DNA of 64,000 nt. It comes from Nevskia sp964451925. Its GTDB lineage: Bacteria > Pseudomonadota > Gammaproteobacteria > Nevskiales > Nevskiaceae. The DNA lies in assembly GCA_964451925.1 (NCBI GenBank), contig CAYVKA010000018.1, forward strand, positions 1 through 64,000. Direction: 5' to 3'. How positions within the stretch are numbered: the first letter of the stretch is position 1; each line of letters begins with the position of its first letter. Made by a program: the position numbers and the translations under genes. The notes below the pieces were generated by a model that worked only from the letters and a program-made list of their open reading frames with translations, was not told the origin of the DNA and did no database searches. Below are positions 8,581 to 17,494 of this stretch, piece by piece.

Positions 8581-9663
8581 TCAATACGGCTTGCCGCCTT
8601 TGTCAATGACGAACGGCGAGGGCTCGGCGTAGACGCCGTTGACCCGGGTGCCGCCGTGGTGGATCGAGGGGAACATCGGCTGCATGTTCTGCGGGAAGCC
8701 GAACAGCGGCTGGGTCAGGCTGTCGAGACGGCTGCGCTCGTCCGCGCCCAGTGCCAGTTGCAGCGCCTGCACGTTGTCCTCCAGCTGCGCCAGGCGGCGC
8801 GCGCCGATGATGGTCGAGGTCACGCCCGGGCGGCTCTGCACCCAGGCCAGCGCCACGCGCGCCGGCGTGCTGCCGTGGGCCGTGGCGATGGCCTCGAGCT
8901 CGTCGATGACGGCATAGGCCTTGTCGTTGAGGAAGGAGCCGGCAAAGGCACGGCCGTTCTCGACCTGGCCGGCGTTGCGGCGCGTGTACTTGCCGCTGAG
9001 CACGCCGCTCTTCAGCGGCGACCAGGGCGTGATGCCCAGGCCGAATTCCAGCGCCATCGGCACCAGCTCCTGCTCCACCGAGCGCTCCAGCAACGAGTAC
9101 TCGATCTGCAGGCCGATGAAGGCGGACCAGCCGCGGAAGCGCGCCAGCATATTGGCCTCGACGATCTTCCAGGCCGGAGTGTCGGACACGCCCAGGTAGC
9201 GCACCTTGCCGGCACGCACCAGGTCCTCCAGCGCCGCCATGGTCTCCTCGATCGGCGTGTGCGTGTCCCAGTTGTGCAGCCAGTACAGGTCGATGTAGTC
9301 GGTCTGCAGGCGGCGCAGGGAGTTCTCGCAGGCGGCAATGATGGACTTGCGGCCGGAACCGCCACCGTTGGGATCGCCGGGGTAGAGGCTGCCGCTGAAC
9401 TTGGTGGCCAGGACCAGGCGCTCGCGGCGCGACGGATGGCGGCCGATGTGATCGCCGATGATCTTTTCGGAATGGCCCCTGGTGTAGATATTGGCGGTGT
9501 CGATGAAGTTGCCGCCGAGTTCGAGGTAACGGTCGATGATCTGCTGCGATTCCTCGACGCTGGAGCCCCAGCCGAGGTCTTCACCGAAGGTCATGGCGCC
9601 CAGGCACAGGGGACTGACGCGCAGGCCGGAGCGGCCGAGAGTGAGATAGTGATCCAGGGACAT
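8581..9663 (-). CDS. Aldo/keto reductase
   Basis: 360-aa NADPH-dependent aldo/keto reductase, (beta/alpha)8 barrel. Catalytic residues are visible: Asp and Tyr in FIDTANIYTRGHSE, Lys in LVLATKFSG and His in LYWLHNWDTH. The cofactor-binding C-terminus TIIGARRLAQLEDN is also present. These enzymes reduce aldehydes or ketones; the exact substrate cannot be read. The start is ATG at 9663, preceded by GGATTCC; the frame stays open further upstream through the divergent promoter but lacks homology. It is divergent from a MarR gene, the usual arrangement for a regulator and its target. Confidence 0.88.
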   Translation of the reverse strand: MSLDHYLTLGRSGLRVSPLCLGAMTFGEDLGWGSSVEESQQIIDRYLELGGNFIDTANIYTRGHSEKIIGDHIGRHPSRRERLVLATKFSGSLYPGDPNGGGSGRKSIIAACENSLRRLQTDYIDLYWLHNWDTHTPIEETMAALEDLVRAGKVRYLGVSDTPAWKIVEANMLARFRGWSAFIGLQIEYSLLERSVEQELVPMALEFGLGITPWSPLKSGVLSGKYTRRNAGQVENGRAFAGSFLNDKAYAVIDELEAIATAHGSTPARVALAWVQSRPGVTSTIIGARRLAQLEDNVQALQLALGADERSRLDSLTQPLFGFPQNMQPMFPSIHHGGTRVNGVYAEPSPFVIDKGGKPY

Positions 9664-9684
9664 GGCGGAATCCTTTACAATGGG

Positions 9685-9719
9685 TTTGTGTACAAAAACA
9701 GTGTTGTTCCAAAACAACA
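9685..9719. promoter_or_regulatory. Inverted repeats between aldo-keto reductase and marR
   Basis: Two dyads in the 97-base divergent region: TTTGT-GT-ACAAA (9685-9696) and TGTTGTT-CCAA-AACAACA (9702-9719). The sequence is AT-rich, unlike its surroundings. The spacing and symmetry fit operators for the adjoining MarR protein, which would control both directions. This is inference from position. Confidence 0.5.
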
Positions 9720-9760
9720 TGGTTTATTTTTAAACTATATTCCAGCCCAACGCAAGTCCC

Positions 9761-10168
9761 ATGGCCAAGATCGACGCGGCGAAAGTGTGGTCCCTCAACT
9801 ACCGGCAGCTCACCACCATCATCACCGGGGTGGCGCCGCAGCTCGAGGCGATGGGCCTGGAGGTGAAGGAGCTGTTCATCCTGGAAGCCATCGACGCGAA
9901 CCCGCACCCGGCGGCGCTGGCGCAGGCCCTGTGCATGCCCAGACCGACCGTGACGGTGTATCTGAAACGGCTGGAGTCGGTGGGTTTCGTGCGCCGCGAG
10001 ATCGACGCCGGCGATTTGCGCCGCCACCGCCTCAGCGTGACCCCTGCGGGACGCAAGCTGCTGGTGCGCGGGCTGGCGCTGCTGTCGGAGGCCTACGGCG
10101 AGCGGCTGGCGCGGCTCAGCTCGGCCGAGCAGGCGCAGCTGGCGGCGCTGCTCGAAAAGCTGGTCTGA
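9761..10168 (+). CDS. MarR family transcriptional regulator
   Basis: 135-aa winged-helix regulator. The recognition region is LAQALCMPRPTVTVYLKRLESVGFVRREIDAGDLRRHRLSVTPAGRKLL, which is the MarR helix-turn-helix plus wing. MarR proteins are usually repressors released by small phenolic or oxidised ligands. It is divergent from the aldo/keto reductase and most likely controls that gene and itself through the dyads between them. The N-terminal region is short for the family. Confidence 0.85.
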   Translation: MAKIDAAKVWSLNYRQLTTIITGVAPQLEAMGLEVKELFILEAIDANPHPAALAQALCMPRPTVTVYLKRLESVGFVRREIDAGDLRRHRLSVTPAGRKLLVRGLALLSEAYGERLARLSSAEQAQLAALLEKLV

Positions 10169-10319
10169 GCCCCGCATTGACAGGGCCGGCGGCGTGCTGC
10201 CGCTGGCTGCCGGCCGGGCGGGTGGAGCATGCCTGCAAATCGTGCGTCGGCTATCGCGGCGACATTGTCGGCCGGCGCGGCCGGGCCGTTGCGCTGAATT
10301 CCATGGCAGCTCCCGGGAA

Positions 10320-11354
10320 CTAAGGCCGGACCATCACCTTGATCGCCTTTCTGTCGTTCATATCGCGGTAGCCCTGCGGCACGCCGTCGAGGCCGACCAC
10401 GCGGTCGAAGACGCGGCCGGGCTGGATGCGCCCTTCGAGGATGTCGGGCAGCAACTCCTCGATGTAGGCGCGCACCGGCGCCGGGCCGCCGCCGACAGTG
10501 ACGTTGTGGTAGAAGGCCGGCTGCGAGGCCGGCATGGTCTCCTCCTGCGGCACGCCGACGCGGCCGATGGCGCCGCCCGGGCGGGTGATCTCCACCGCTG
10601 TCTGCATCGACTGGCCCAGGCCGACGCACTCGAGCACCGCATGGACGCCGTGGCCGCCGGTCAAAGCGCGCACCCGCTCCGCCGCCTCGGCGCCACGCTC
10701 GCTCACCACATCGGTGGCGCCGAACTCGCGCGCCAGGGCGATACGGTCCGGGTGCCGGCCGAGCAGGATGATCTGCTCCGCGCCGAGGCGCTTGGCGGCG
10801 ATGACGCCGCACAGGCCGACCGCGCCGTCGCCGACCACCGCGACTTTCTTGCCCGGCGCCACGCGCGCGACGACCGCGGCGTGGTGCCCGGTGCCGAGCA
10901 CGTCCGACAGCGTCAGCAGCGAGGGCATCAGGGCGTGGTCCTCGCCCACCGGCAGGGGAAACAGCGTGCCGTCGGCGTAGGGGATGCGGATGGCCTCGGC
11001 CTGGGCGCCGCCCATGTCGGCGTAGCCGAAGAAGCCGCCGTGCACGCAAGCCGTGTGCAGGCCCTCATGACAGAACACGCAGGTGCCGTCGGAAAAGGCG
11101 AACGGCATCACCACCACGTCGCCGGCCTTGAGGGTGCGGACTTCCCTGCCGACGGCCTCGATCACGCCGATCGCCTCATGGCCCATGCGGCGGCCGCCTT
11201 CCACCGGCTGCATCGCCTGGTAGGGCCACAGGTCGCTGCCGCAGATGCAGGCGTTGGTGACACGGACCAGGGCGTCGGTGGGCTGAACGATCGCCGCATC
11301 GGGGACGGTTTCGACGCGGACGTCGCCGGCGGCGTGCATCACGGTTGCGCGCAT
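10320..11354 (-). CDS. Zinc-dependent alcohol dehydrogenase
   Basis: 344-aa medium-chain dehydrogenase. The catalytic zinc site is seen in ACICGSDLW and GHEAIG. The structural-zinc lobe TCVFCHEGLHTAC keeps three cysteines. The Rossmann fold signature VVGDGAVGLCG is followed by LLGRHPDR at the cofactor-specificity end of beta-2. It belongs to the same broad class as threonine and formaldehyde/sorbitol-type dehydrogenases; the substrate is not clear. It is divergent from a LysR gene that probably regulates it. Confidence 0.87.
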   Translation of the reverse strand: MRATVMHAAGDVRVETVPDAAIVQPTDALVRVTNACICGSDLWPYQAMQPVEGGRRMGHEAIGVIEAVGREVRTLKAGDVVVMPFAFSDGTCVFCHEGLHTACVHGGFFGYADMGGAQAEAIRIPYADGTLFPLPVGEDHALMPSLLTLSDVLGTGHHAAVVARVAPGKKVAVVGDGAVGLCGVIAAKRLGAEQIILLGRHPDRIALAREFGATDVVSERGAEAAERVRALTGGHGVHAVLECVGLGQSMQTAVEITRPGGAIGRVGVPQEETMPASQPAFYHNVTVGGGPAPVRAYIEELLPDILEGRIQPGRVFDRVVGLDGVPQGYRDMNDRKAIKVMVRP

Positions 11355-11479
11355 GGAAGCACCTCACTACTGGGCTATGGCCGCCGCGGTCCGACGGCCT
11401 TCTGGCCACCCCCAAGCTTAGGCCGTGCCCGCCGTGCCGATTAAGTGGCAGACTTCGCTGAGGTCTATGAGAAGGATTC

Positions 11480-12376
11480 ATGAATCCGCACGATCGCATC
11501 GCCGACCTGCTCGCCTTCCTGGCCGTGGCGCGGGAGCGCAGCTTCACCAGGGCCGCGGCCAAGCTGGGCGTCTCCCAGTCCGCGCTGAGCCACACCGTCC
11601 GCAGCCTGGAAGCGAAACTGGGCCTGCGCCTGCTGAACCGGACCACCCGCAGCGTCTCGCCCACCGAGGCCGGCGAGCGCCTGCTGCTGAGCGTGGGGCC
11701 GCGGTTCGAGGAAATCGAGGCCGAACTGGCTGCCCTGACCGAACTGCGTCACAAGCCCGCCGGCAATCTGCGCATCACCTGCGGCGAGCATGCCGCCGAC
11801 TCGATCCTGTGGCCGGCGCTGTGCAAGTTCCTGCCGCAGTACCCGGACATCAAGGTCGAGGTGACGGTGGACTACGGCTTCGTCGACATCGTGGCGCAGC
11901 GCTATGACGCCGGCATCCGCTTCCGCGAGGCGATCGAGGAGGACATGATCGCCATTCCCATCGGCCCCGAAATGCGCATGGCGGCGGTGGCCTCGCCGGA
12001 GTATTTCGCCAGGCATGCTCCGCCGAAAACACCGCACGAGTTGAGCGAGCACAACTGCATCAACATGCGCATGCCGACCTATGGCGGCTTCTACATCTGG
12101 GAGTTCGAGAAGGACGGGCGCGAACTGAGGCTGCGCGTCGACGGGCAGCTGGCGTTCAACGGCTCGTACCAGATCCTCAACGCCGCGCTGGCCGGCTACG
12201 GCATCGCTTACCTGCCGCAAGACATGATGCCGGAGTACCTAGCGGCGGGGCGCCTCAAGCGCGTGCTGGAGGACTGGTGCCCGCCGTTTCCCGGGTACCA
12301 TCTTTACTATCCAAGCCGGCGGCATCCGTCGCCGGCGTTTACCCTGCTCAGGGACGCACTACGCTACGAATCGTGA
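11480..12376 (+). CDS. LysR family transcriptional regulator
   Basis: 298-aa LysR-type regulator. The N-terminal winged HTH is FTRAAAKLGVSQSALSHTVRSLEAKLGLRLLNRTTRSVSPTEAG, followed by a periplasmic-binding-like effector domain with LRITCGEHAADSILWPAL and an IPIGPEMRMAAVASPEYF segment. It belongs to the CrgA/DmlR-like group common beside dehydrogenases. It is transcribed away from the zinc alcohol dehydrogenase. The ribosome site AAGGA precedes the ATG, and a perfect GGATTCATGAATCC palindrome spans the start codon. Confidence 0.9.
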   Translation: MNPHDRIADLLAFLAVARERSFTRAAAKLGVSQSALSHTVRSLEAKLGLRLLNRTTRSVSPTEAGERLLLSVGPRFEEIEAELAALTELRHKPAGNLRITCGEHAADSILWPALCKFLPQYPDIKVEVTVDYGFVDIVAQRYDAGIRFREAIEEDMIAIPIGPEMRMAAVASPEYFARHAPPKTPHELSEHNCINMRMPTYGGFYIWEFEKDGRELRLRVDGQLAFNGSYQILNAALAGYGIAYLPQDMMPEYLAAGRLKRVLEDWCPPFPGYHLYYPSRRHPSPAFTLLRDALRYES

Positions 12377-12496
12377 ACAGATGAGTCGGTGATGCTGTGA
12401 CGTATTTGCACCGGCGCGCCCTCATTCGAGCGCCCGTCTGCATCGACCGGCGATTTGCCGCCCGCAAGGCGCTGATCGGACCCTTCTGTTTTCCGG

Positions 12497-13027
12497 TCAA
12501 GTCTCCTGATCGGTTTGCGCATAGTTGAGGAAGTAAGCCGTGAACAGCGTCAGTCCCAGGTAGGCGAAGGCCTCCGTCAGCTGCGTGTCGCTCCAGCCGG
12601 CCTGTTGCGCGGCATTCCATGTGGCATCGGTAACCTTGCCCGAGGCCGCTGCCGCCTCCCTGGCCACCCGGGTCAGCGCGTCAATCCGCGCGTCGCCGCT
12701 TGCCGTGCCGGCGCGCAGGGCGGCGATCTGCGCCTCGCCCCAACCGCTGACGCCGGCGAAGCGGCTGGCGATGCCGATCATGTAATTGTTGCCGATTGCG
12801 CCGGCTACGGCGAGGTTGATCGCCCAACTCGCCTTCGGTTCGAGGGTGCCGTGCTCGGCGGTCACGGCACGCAGCGATGCGTAAGCCGTCAGTACCGCCG
12901 GAGCATGCGCCATCTGGGCGTGCACGTTCAGTGGACGCCCGGTTGGAGAAGACTCGGCGATCTTCTGCAGCAGTGGCCGCGAGGCCTGGGGTGCATCTTC
13001 GACCGTGTGGGCAGGGATTCGGCTCAT
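12497..13027 (-). CDS. Carboxymuconolactone decarboxylase/AhpD-like protein without cysteines
   Basis: 176-aa all-helical protein of the CMD/AhpD family, with LNVHAQMAHAPAVLTAYASLR and TLEPKASWAINLAVAGAIGNNYMIG. In AhpD peroxidases this last region holds the CxxC pair; here the protein has no cysteine, so it cannot be a thiol peroxidase of that type. It may act as a decarboxylase or isomerase-like member or as a binding protein. Start is ATG at 13027, where family similarity begins. It is the last gene of a three-gene minus-strand operon (YceI-like, NmrA-like, this gene) with gaps of about 25 bases. Confidence 0.78.
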   Translation of the reverse strand: MSRIPAHTVEDAPQASRPLLQKIAESSPTGRPLNVHAQMAHAPAVLTAYASLRAVTAEHGTLEPKASWAINLAVAGAIGNNYMIGIASRFAGVSGWGEAQIAALRAGTASGDARIDALTRVAREAAAASGKVTDATWNAAQQAGWSDTQLTEAFAYLGLTLFTAYFLNYAQTDQET

Positions 13028-13052
13028 GATGTTCTCCGGAAAGAAAGGGCGT

Positions 13053-13958
13053 TCAGGCGGCTGGCGGAATGGTGAAATTCGCCTTGGCCCATGCGGCAAA
13101 CGCCGTCGGCTGCTGCCCGGCGACCCGGTTGGCGAGCGCGATCGCCCGATCCGGATTCGGCCCGAGGTAGGTATGCGCCTCGAAGTAGGCCAGCATCGCC
13201 GCGATGCCCTCGGCGCCCGGGAACCAGCCGGCAAACACTTCGCGCGGCACCTGCTGGTAGGAGAGCTTGTGGCCCAGGCTGTTCAGGGTGCCGATGATCT
13301 CGTTGAAGCTGAGGAAGTCGCCGGCCAGGGCCAAGTGCTCGCCGTGCCCGGCCAGTTGCGGCTGCGCAAAGGCGCCGGCGACGATGCGGCCAAGCTCGGT
13401 GATGTCACCCATGTGGATGACGCGCCGCTGCGGATCGAGCGGCAGCGCCCAGCCGGTGCTGCCGTCCGGCAGCTTCTGCGGCGCCATCGCACCGATCAGG
13501 TTCTGGTAATAGAACGGCGCGATGACGAAGCTGTGGTACGCGAATCCGGCTTCACGCACCTGCCGCTCGACCTTCGCCTTATCAGTGAAGTGCGGCACCT
13601 GGATGCGGCCGCCGCTGATCGCCTCCACGTCCGGCAGCGTCGACCAGATGAAATGCCGCACGCCGGCGCGCTTCGCCGCGTCGATGGCGGCGAGCGCCTG
13701 TTTGGCTTCGTCGGCGCCGGCTTCCCAGGCGTTGGTCACCACGAACGCGCCGTGCGCGCCGGCAAAGGCAGCCTGTAGCGTCTCCGGGCGATTGAAGTCG
13801 GCCAGGACGACTTCGTCGCCCAGTTGCGGATGGTTGGCCGGGTTGCGTGTGAGAGCACGCACCCGGAAGCGGCCGCTCGCCTGCAACGCGCGCACCACCG
13901 CGCCGCCTTGCTGACCGCTTGCGCCGACGACGGCGATGAGTTGTGGGGTATTGGACAT
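13053..13958 (-). CDS. NmrA-like NAD(P)-binding protein
   Basis: 301-aa atypical short-chain dehydrogenase of the NmrA/HSCARG group. The N-terminal Rossmann motif is VVGASGQQGGAVVRAL, followed by RALTRNP for phosphate binding and a YHSFVIAPFYYQN segment. Classical SDR Tyr-Lys catalysis is not evident, so it may sense the NAD(P) redox state or act as a quinone-reductase-like enzyme. It lies in the middle of the YceI - NmrA - AhpD-like operon, which suggests a small stress or redox module. Confidence 0.85.
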   Translation of the reverse strand: MSNTPQLIAVVGASGQQGGAVVRALQASGRFRVRALTRNPANHPQLGDEVVLADFNRPETLQAAFAGAHGAFVVTNAWEAGADEAKQALAAIDAAKRAGVRHFIWSTLPDVEAISGGRIQVPHFTDKAKVERQVREAGFAYHSFVIAPFYYQNLIGAMAPQKLPDGSTGWALPLDPQRRVIHMGDITELGRIVAGAFAQPQLAGHGEHLALAGDFLSFNEIIGTLNSLGHKLSYQQVPREVFAGWFPGAEGIAAMLAYFEAHTYLGPNPDRAIALANRVAGQQPTAFAAWAKANFTIPPAA

Positions 13959-13982
13959 GACTATTCTCCTGAGGGTCGGGTA

Positions 13983-14552
13983 TTACTGTTTGATCGCTTC
14001 GGCCGAAATGAGCAGCTTGGTCTTCATGTTGAAGCCGTAGGTCTTGCCGAAGTCGACGCCGAAGTCGCTGCGATCGAAATCGCCCACCGCGTCGACGCCA
14101 CAGACTTCGCGCTTGAGCATCGGGTGCGGCATGCACTTGAAAGAGTCGATGGCCAGCGTCAGCGGGCGCGTCACGCCGTGCAGCGTCAGGTTGCCGACCA
14201 CGGCGGCCGGCTTGTCGCCGTCGAAGCGGATCACGCCCTTGTAGGTGGCCAGCGGGAATTTGGACGAATCGAAGAACTCCCCGGTCTGCAGCTTCTGGTC
14301 CAGCGCCGCGCTACCGGTGTGGACCGAGGCGATCTCGGTCGCCACCTCGACGGTGCCGGTCCGCGCCGCGCGGTCCAGCGTTACCGTGCCCTGCGAGCGG
14401 TCGAACTTGCCACGCCACACCGACAGGCCGCCGATATGATCGGCCTCGAAGCTCGGAAACGTGTGATCGGGATCGAGTTGATAGGCCGGCGCGTCGGCCA
14501 ACGCGGAAAACGACGTGGCGGCGATGGCCGCGGTGATCAGAATCTTCTTCAA
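13983..14552 (-). CDS. YceI family periplasmic lipid-binding protein
   Basis: 189-aa lipocalin-like protein of the YceI family. A signal peptide (ending SFSALA) precedes YQLDPDHTFPSFEADHIGGLSVWRGKF, with the later LTLHGVTRPLTLAID and GDFDRSDFGVDFGK signatures. YceI proteins bind polyisoprenoid-type lipids in the periplasm. The start is TTG at 14552, chosen because AAGGAG lies eight bases before it and the signal peptide begins there. It is the first gene of its operon and divergent from a LysR gene. Confidence 0.88.
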   Translation of the reverse strand: MKKILITAAIAATSFSALADAPAYQLDPDHTFPSFEADHIGGLSVWRGKFDRSQGTVTLDRAARTGTVEVATEIASVHTGSAALDQKLQTGEFFDSSKFPLATYKGVIRFDGDKPAAVVGNLTLHGVTRPLTLAIDSFKCMPHPMLKREVCGVDAVGDFDRSDFGVDFGKTYGFNMKTKLLISAEAIKQ

Positions 14553-14652
14553 AGCAATCTCCTTGGAACGTTGAGGCCGCGCCGGGCGCGGTGGTGGTGA
14601 CAACGGCACAGTGGGGATTGCGCCGGCCTATCACCAGACAGCAAAATAGGAT

Positions 14653-14676
14653 TTGATCAATCCATTTATGGATCAA
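14653..14676. promoter_or_regulatory. TTGATC-N12-GATCAA dyad upstream of lysR
   Basis: A perfect 6-12-6 inverted repeat, with a nested ATCCAT-TT-ATGGAT dyad (14660-14673), ends six bases before the lysR start and faces the yceI operon. Its length and position fit a LysR-type binding site that would cover the ribosome site of lysR and allow self-repression. Confidence 0.5.
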
Positions 14677-14681
14677 TTGCC

Positions 14682-15602
14682 ATGCTCGATCTGAACGACC
14701 TGGCGATGTTCGTCCAGGTGGTCCGCGCCGGCAGCTTCTCCGAGGCGGCGCGGCGCCTGCGCATGCCGGCGAACACGCTGAGCCGGCGCATTGACCAATT
14801 CGAGGGCCAGCTCGGCACGCGCCTGCTGCACCGCTCGACGCGCAAGCTCGCGCCGAGCGCGGAAGGCCAGGCGCTGTTCGAGCGCTACGCGGTGGCGTTG
14901 GACCGGGTGTTCGAAATCGAGCGGCTGCATGCGGACGCGCAGGCGCCGTCCGGCTCGGTGCGGGTCGCCGCCATGGCGGGCCTGTTCGAATTCTTCCGCA
15001 TGGAGTGGATGGCCGAGTTCTACAGCCGGAATCCGAATGTCCGTGTCGACTTCCTGCTCGACGACACGGCAACCGACCTGGTCGCCGAGCGTATCGACCT
15101 GGCCCTGCGGGTGGGCCTGGAGACCGGTACCGGCTTCAGGGTGCGCAAGGTGGCGCCGACGGCGATGATCCTCGCGGCGAGTCCGGCTTACCTGGCGCGC
15201 CGCGCTGAGCCGCGCACGCTACGCGAACTGGCCGAGCACGATTGCCTGACCGTCTCCAATCGCCATGGCCGCTACGCCTGGCGCCTGCGCGGCCCTCGCG
15301 GCAGCCAGGAAGTGCCGGTCAACAGCCGCTTCGCGGTCAATGACATGCGGGTGCTGGCACAGGCCTGCGCCGCGGGCCTGGGTATCGCGCTGCTCCCGGA
15401 ACTGATCGTCGATCCGCTCATCGCGCAGGGGAAGCTGGTGCGTGTACTGCCGGCCTACCGCCGCGACAGCAGCGGACTCGGCTTGCAGCTCGTCTATACC
15501 AGCCGCCCACCGGTGCCGCCCGCGGTGGCGGCGTTCGCTGAATTCCTGGCGAAGAAGATGGCTGAGGTGATGCCGGGCGCCCCGCAGAGCGCTGCGGGGT
15601 GA
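14682..15602 (+). CDS. LysR family transcriptional regulator
   Basis: 306-aa LysR-type regulator with HTH FSEAARRLRMPANTLSRRIDQFEGQLGTRLLHRSTRKLAPSAEG and an effector-binding domain (VRVAAMAGLFEFFRMEWMAEF, LALRVGLETGTGF). It is divergent from the YceI - NmrA - AhpD-like operon and probably regulates it. The MLDLNDLAMFVQVV N-terminus is typical of the group that controls neighbouring oxidoreductases. Confidence 0.9.
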   Translation: MLDLNDLAMFVQVVRAGSFSEAARRLRMPANTLSRRIDQFEGQLGTRLLHRSTRKLAPSAEGQALFERYAVALDRVFEIERLHADAQAPSGSVRVAAMAGLFEFFRMEWMAEFYSRNPNVRVDFLLDDTATDLVAERIDLALRVGLETGTGFRVRKVAPTAMILAASPAYLARRAEPRTLRELAEHDCLTVSNRHGRYAWRLRGPRGSQEVPVNSRFAVNDMRVLAQACAAGLGIALLPELIVDPLIAQGKLVRVLPAYRRDSSGLGLQLVYTSRPPVPPAVAAFAEFLAKKMAEVMPGAPQSAAG

Positions 15603-15705
15603 CGGCTTCGAGGTTCATTCCGCCGGTAGTGACGGACCGAGTCCGGGTGATATGTTTCCCATGCTCGGGGGGACTTATCGGTCGAATCTGGGAGGCGGAT
15701 GAAGC

Positions 15706-16176
15706 ATGAAGATGAAATTCGAGGCGGTCCTGCAGGCCAAAGGACCGGGTGGCGCCTGGACCTTCTTGCCCATTCCCTTCGACGTGAAGGAAGCATTCGG
15801 CACAAAGGGAAGGATCGCCGTCGCAGGGACCGTCAACGGCTTCGCGTTCCAAAACTCCCTGATGCCCGAAGGCGACGGAACGCATTCGATGATGTTCAGC
15901 AAAGAACTGCAAGCGGGTGCAGCGGCCAAGGCGGGGGACCGGGTGAAGGTCGTACTTGAGCCGGATCGAAGCGAGCGCACCGTGACGGTTCCCCCCGAAC
16001 TGCAAAAGGCGCTCGACACCAGCAAAGCGGCGGCGGAACTGTTCTCAGGACTCACGCACTCGCAGAAAAAGGAATACGCCGACTGGGTTGCATCGGCAAA
16101 GCAGCCAGCGACCAGGGATGCCAGAGCCGCCAAAGCGGTGGAGCTCCTGGCCGAGGGAAAGAAACGCCTCCGATGA
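15706..16176 (+). CDS. DUF1905/YdeI-type (OmpD-associated) protein
   Basis: 156-aa two-domain protein. The N-terminal half is a DUF1905 beta-barrel (FEAVLQAKGPGGAWTFLPIPFDVKEAFGTKGRIAVAGTVNG). The C-terminal half is the bacteriocin-protection/YdeI type (PPELQKALDTSKAAAELFSGLTHSQKKEYADWVASAKQPATRDARAAKAVELL). The biochemical role is not known. GGAGG lies ten bases before the ATG; a second in-frame ATG two codons later is also possible. It converges on the AraC gene, and the 176 bases between them show nothing distinctive. Confidence 0.82.
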   Translation: MKMKFEAVLQAKGPGGAWTFLPIPFDVKEAFGTKGRIAVAGTVNGFAFQNSLMPEGDGTHSMMFSKELQAGAAAKAGDRVKVVLEPDRSERTVTVPPELQKALDTSKAAAELFSGLTHSQKKEYADWVASAKQPATRDARAAKAVELLAEGKKRLR

Positions 16177-16352
16177 GCAAGCCCCGCGGGCGTCGATGCA
16201 AGCCGTCAGCGGGCTGGAGATGGCCGGCCTGGGAATCTGTTACCGGACGAGGGCCGACGAGGGCTTAAGTCCGCTTCGCTGTCTGATCCGCGCCCTTCAG
16301 CGCGGCGCGTATCGTCGTTCTTCGGGTGCCTGCGGTGCCCGGGTCGGGGATC

Positions 16353-17366
16353 TCAGAGCTTGGCGGCACCGAGGATCATGAGGCGATCCTGGTGGCCGTT
16401 GGGCGCCGGCTGGTTGCGGCGCAGCGTCTGCACCGGCGATTCGCCGAATGTCTCGCGGTAGTAGGCGCTGAACCGGGCCAGGTGGAGGAAGCCGTTGGCC
16501 ACCGCCACCTCCGTCACCGAAGTACCCGGCTCCGGCGCAAGCAGCGCCTCGCGCGCCTTGTGGATCCGCACCCGGCGCAGGAACTCGTTCGGCGTGCAGC
16601 CGTGCTCATCGCGGAAGCCCATCTGCAGGGTGCGCAGGCTGACTTTCAGCTCCGCCGCGATCCGGCTGGTGGTCTGCTCCGCGCCGCCCTCGCGCATCAG
16701 CCGCTCCGCCTCGCGGATCAGCCGCGGCGCCGGGGCCTTCTGCGGGCGGTTCAGATCCTCGCTGTAGTTGTGCGGATGCTGCGACAGCACCAGCGAAACG
16801 AGGAAATCGTCCAGGTTCTCCACCGCCGACGGCGGCAGCACGATGCCGCTGGCGGCGTAGTCGGTGAGCAGCTTCACCGCCTGCGCCCAGGCCTGCTCCA
16901 GCGCGGCCGAGAACGGGCGCAGCTCGAAGCGCAGCGGGCGGTCCAGCGCCGGGCGGTTCAGCCAGCGGCTGCACAGGGCCTCGACCCGGTCCAGGTCCAG
17001 ACGCACCGACTGCTGGGAAAACTGGCTGTCGAACTCCAGGCGGGTGTCGAGCATGGGGGACAGCGGCACGGTCTGGCCGCGGCGCAACTGGGCGGCCAGC
17101 GCGCCCTGTTCGACGGCGCCGGCGCCGTCCAGGCAGGTCTGCATCAGCAGCAGGCGCGGGAAGCTGCCGGCATCGACCTGGACGCGGCGGCCGTAGCGCA
17201 GCTGGACGATGGGCTGGGTTCCGGCGCGGACCAGCTCGAAGCCGCCCGCGGCGCCCTGGGTGCCGCCTAAAGCCTTGATGGAGTGGGAACAATAGACCTT
17301 GGCGACGGCCGAGACGAGCTCGTCCAGATCACGGGTCTGCAACCGCGTCTTGGGTTGGTCCCCCAC
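16353..17366 (-). CDS. AraC family transcriptional regulator
   Basis: 337-aa regulator. The C-terminus holds the double AraC HTH: TTSRIAAELKVSLRTLQMGFRDEHGCTPNEFLRRVRIHKAREAL and SVTEVAVANGFLHLARFSAYYRETFGESP. The N-terminal half is a cupin-like AraC-binding-2 domain. The start is GTG at 17366. It is divergent from the alpha/beta hydrolase gene with 128 bases between, so that gene is its likely target. Confidence 0.87.
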   Translation of the reverse strand: MGDQPKTRLQTRDLDELVSAVAKVYCSHSIKALGGTQGAAGGFELVRAGTQPIVQLRYGRRVQVDAGSFPRLLLMQTCLDGAGAVEQGALAAQLRRGQTVPLSPMLDTRLEFDSQFSQQSVRLDLDRVEALCSRWLNRPALDRPLRFELRPFSAALEQAWAQAVKLLTDYAASGIVLPPSAVENLDDFLVSLVLSQHPHNYSEDLNRPQKAPAPRLIREAERLMREGGAEQTTSRIAAELKVSLRTLQMGFRDEHGCTPNEFLRRVRIHKAREALLAPEPGTSVTEVAVANGFLHLARFSAYYRETFGESPVQTLRRNQPAPNGHQDRLMILGAAKL

Positions 17367-17494
17367 GCCAATCTCATCTCGTTGCGGAAATTGGATGGTA
17401 CTGCGAAAAGCGGATATTTCAAACGCCGCCCGCCGCGCACTCTATCCCCACAGGCTCATCAACCGAACGGGCCACCAAGGGTAGGAGAATCGAC

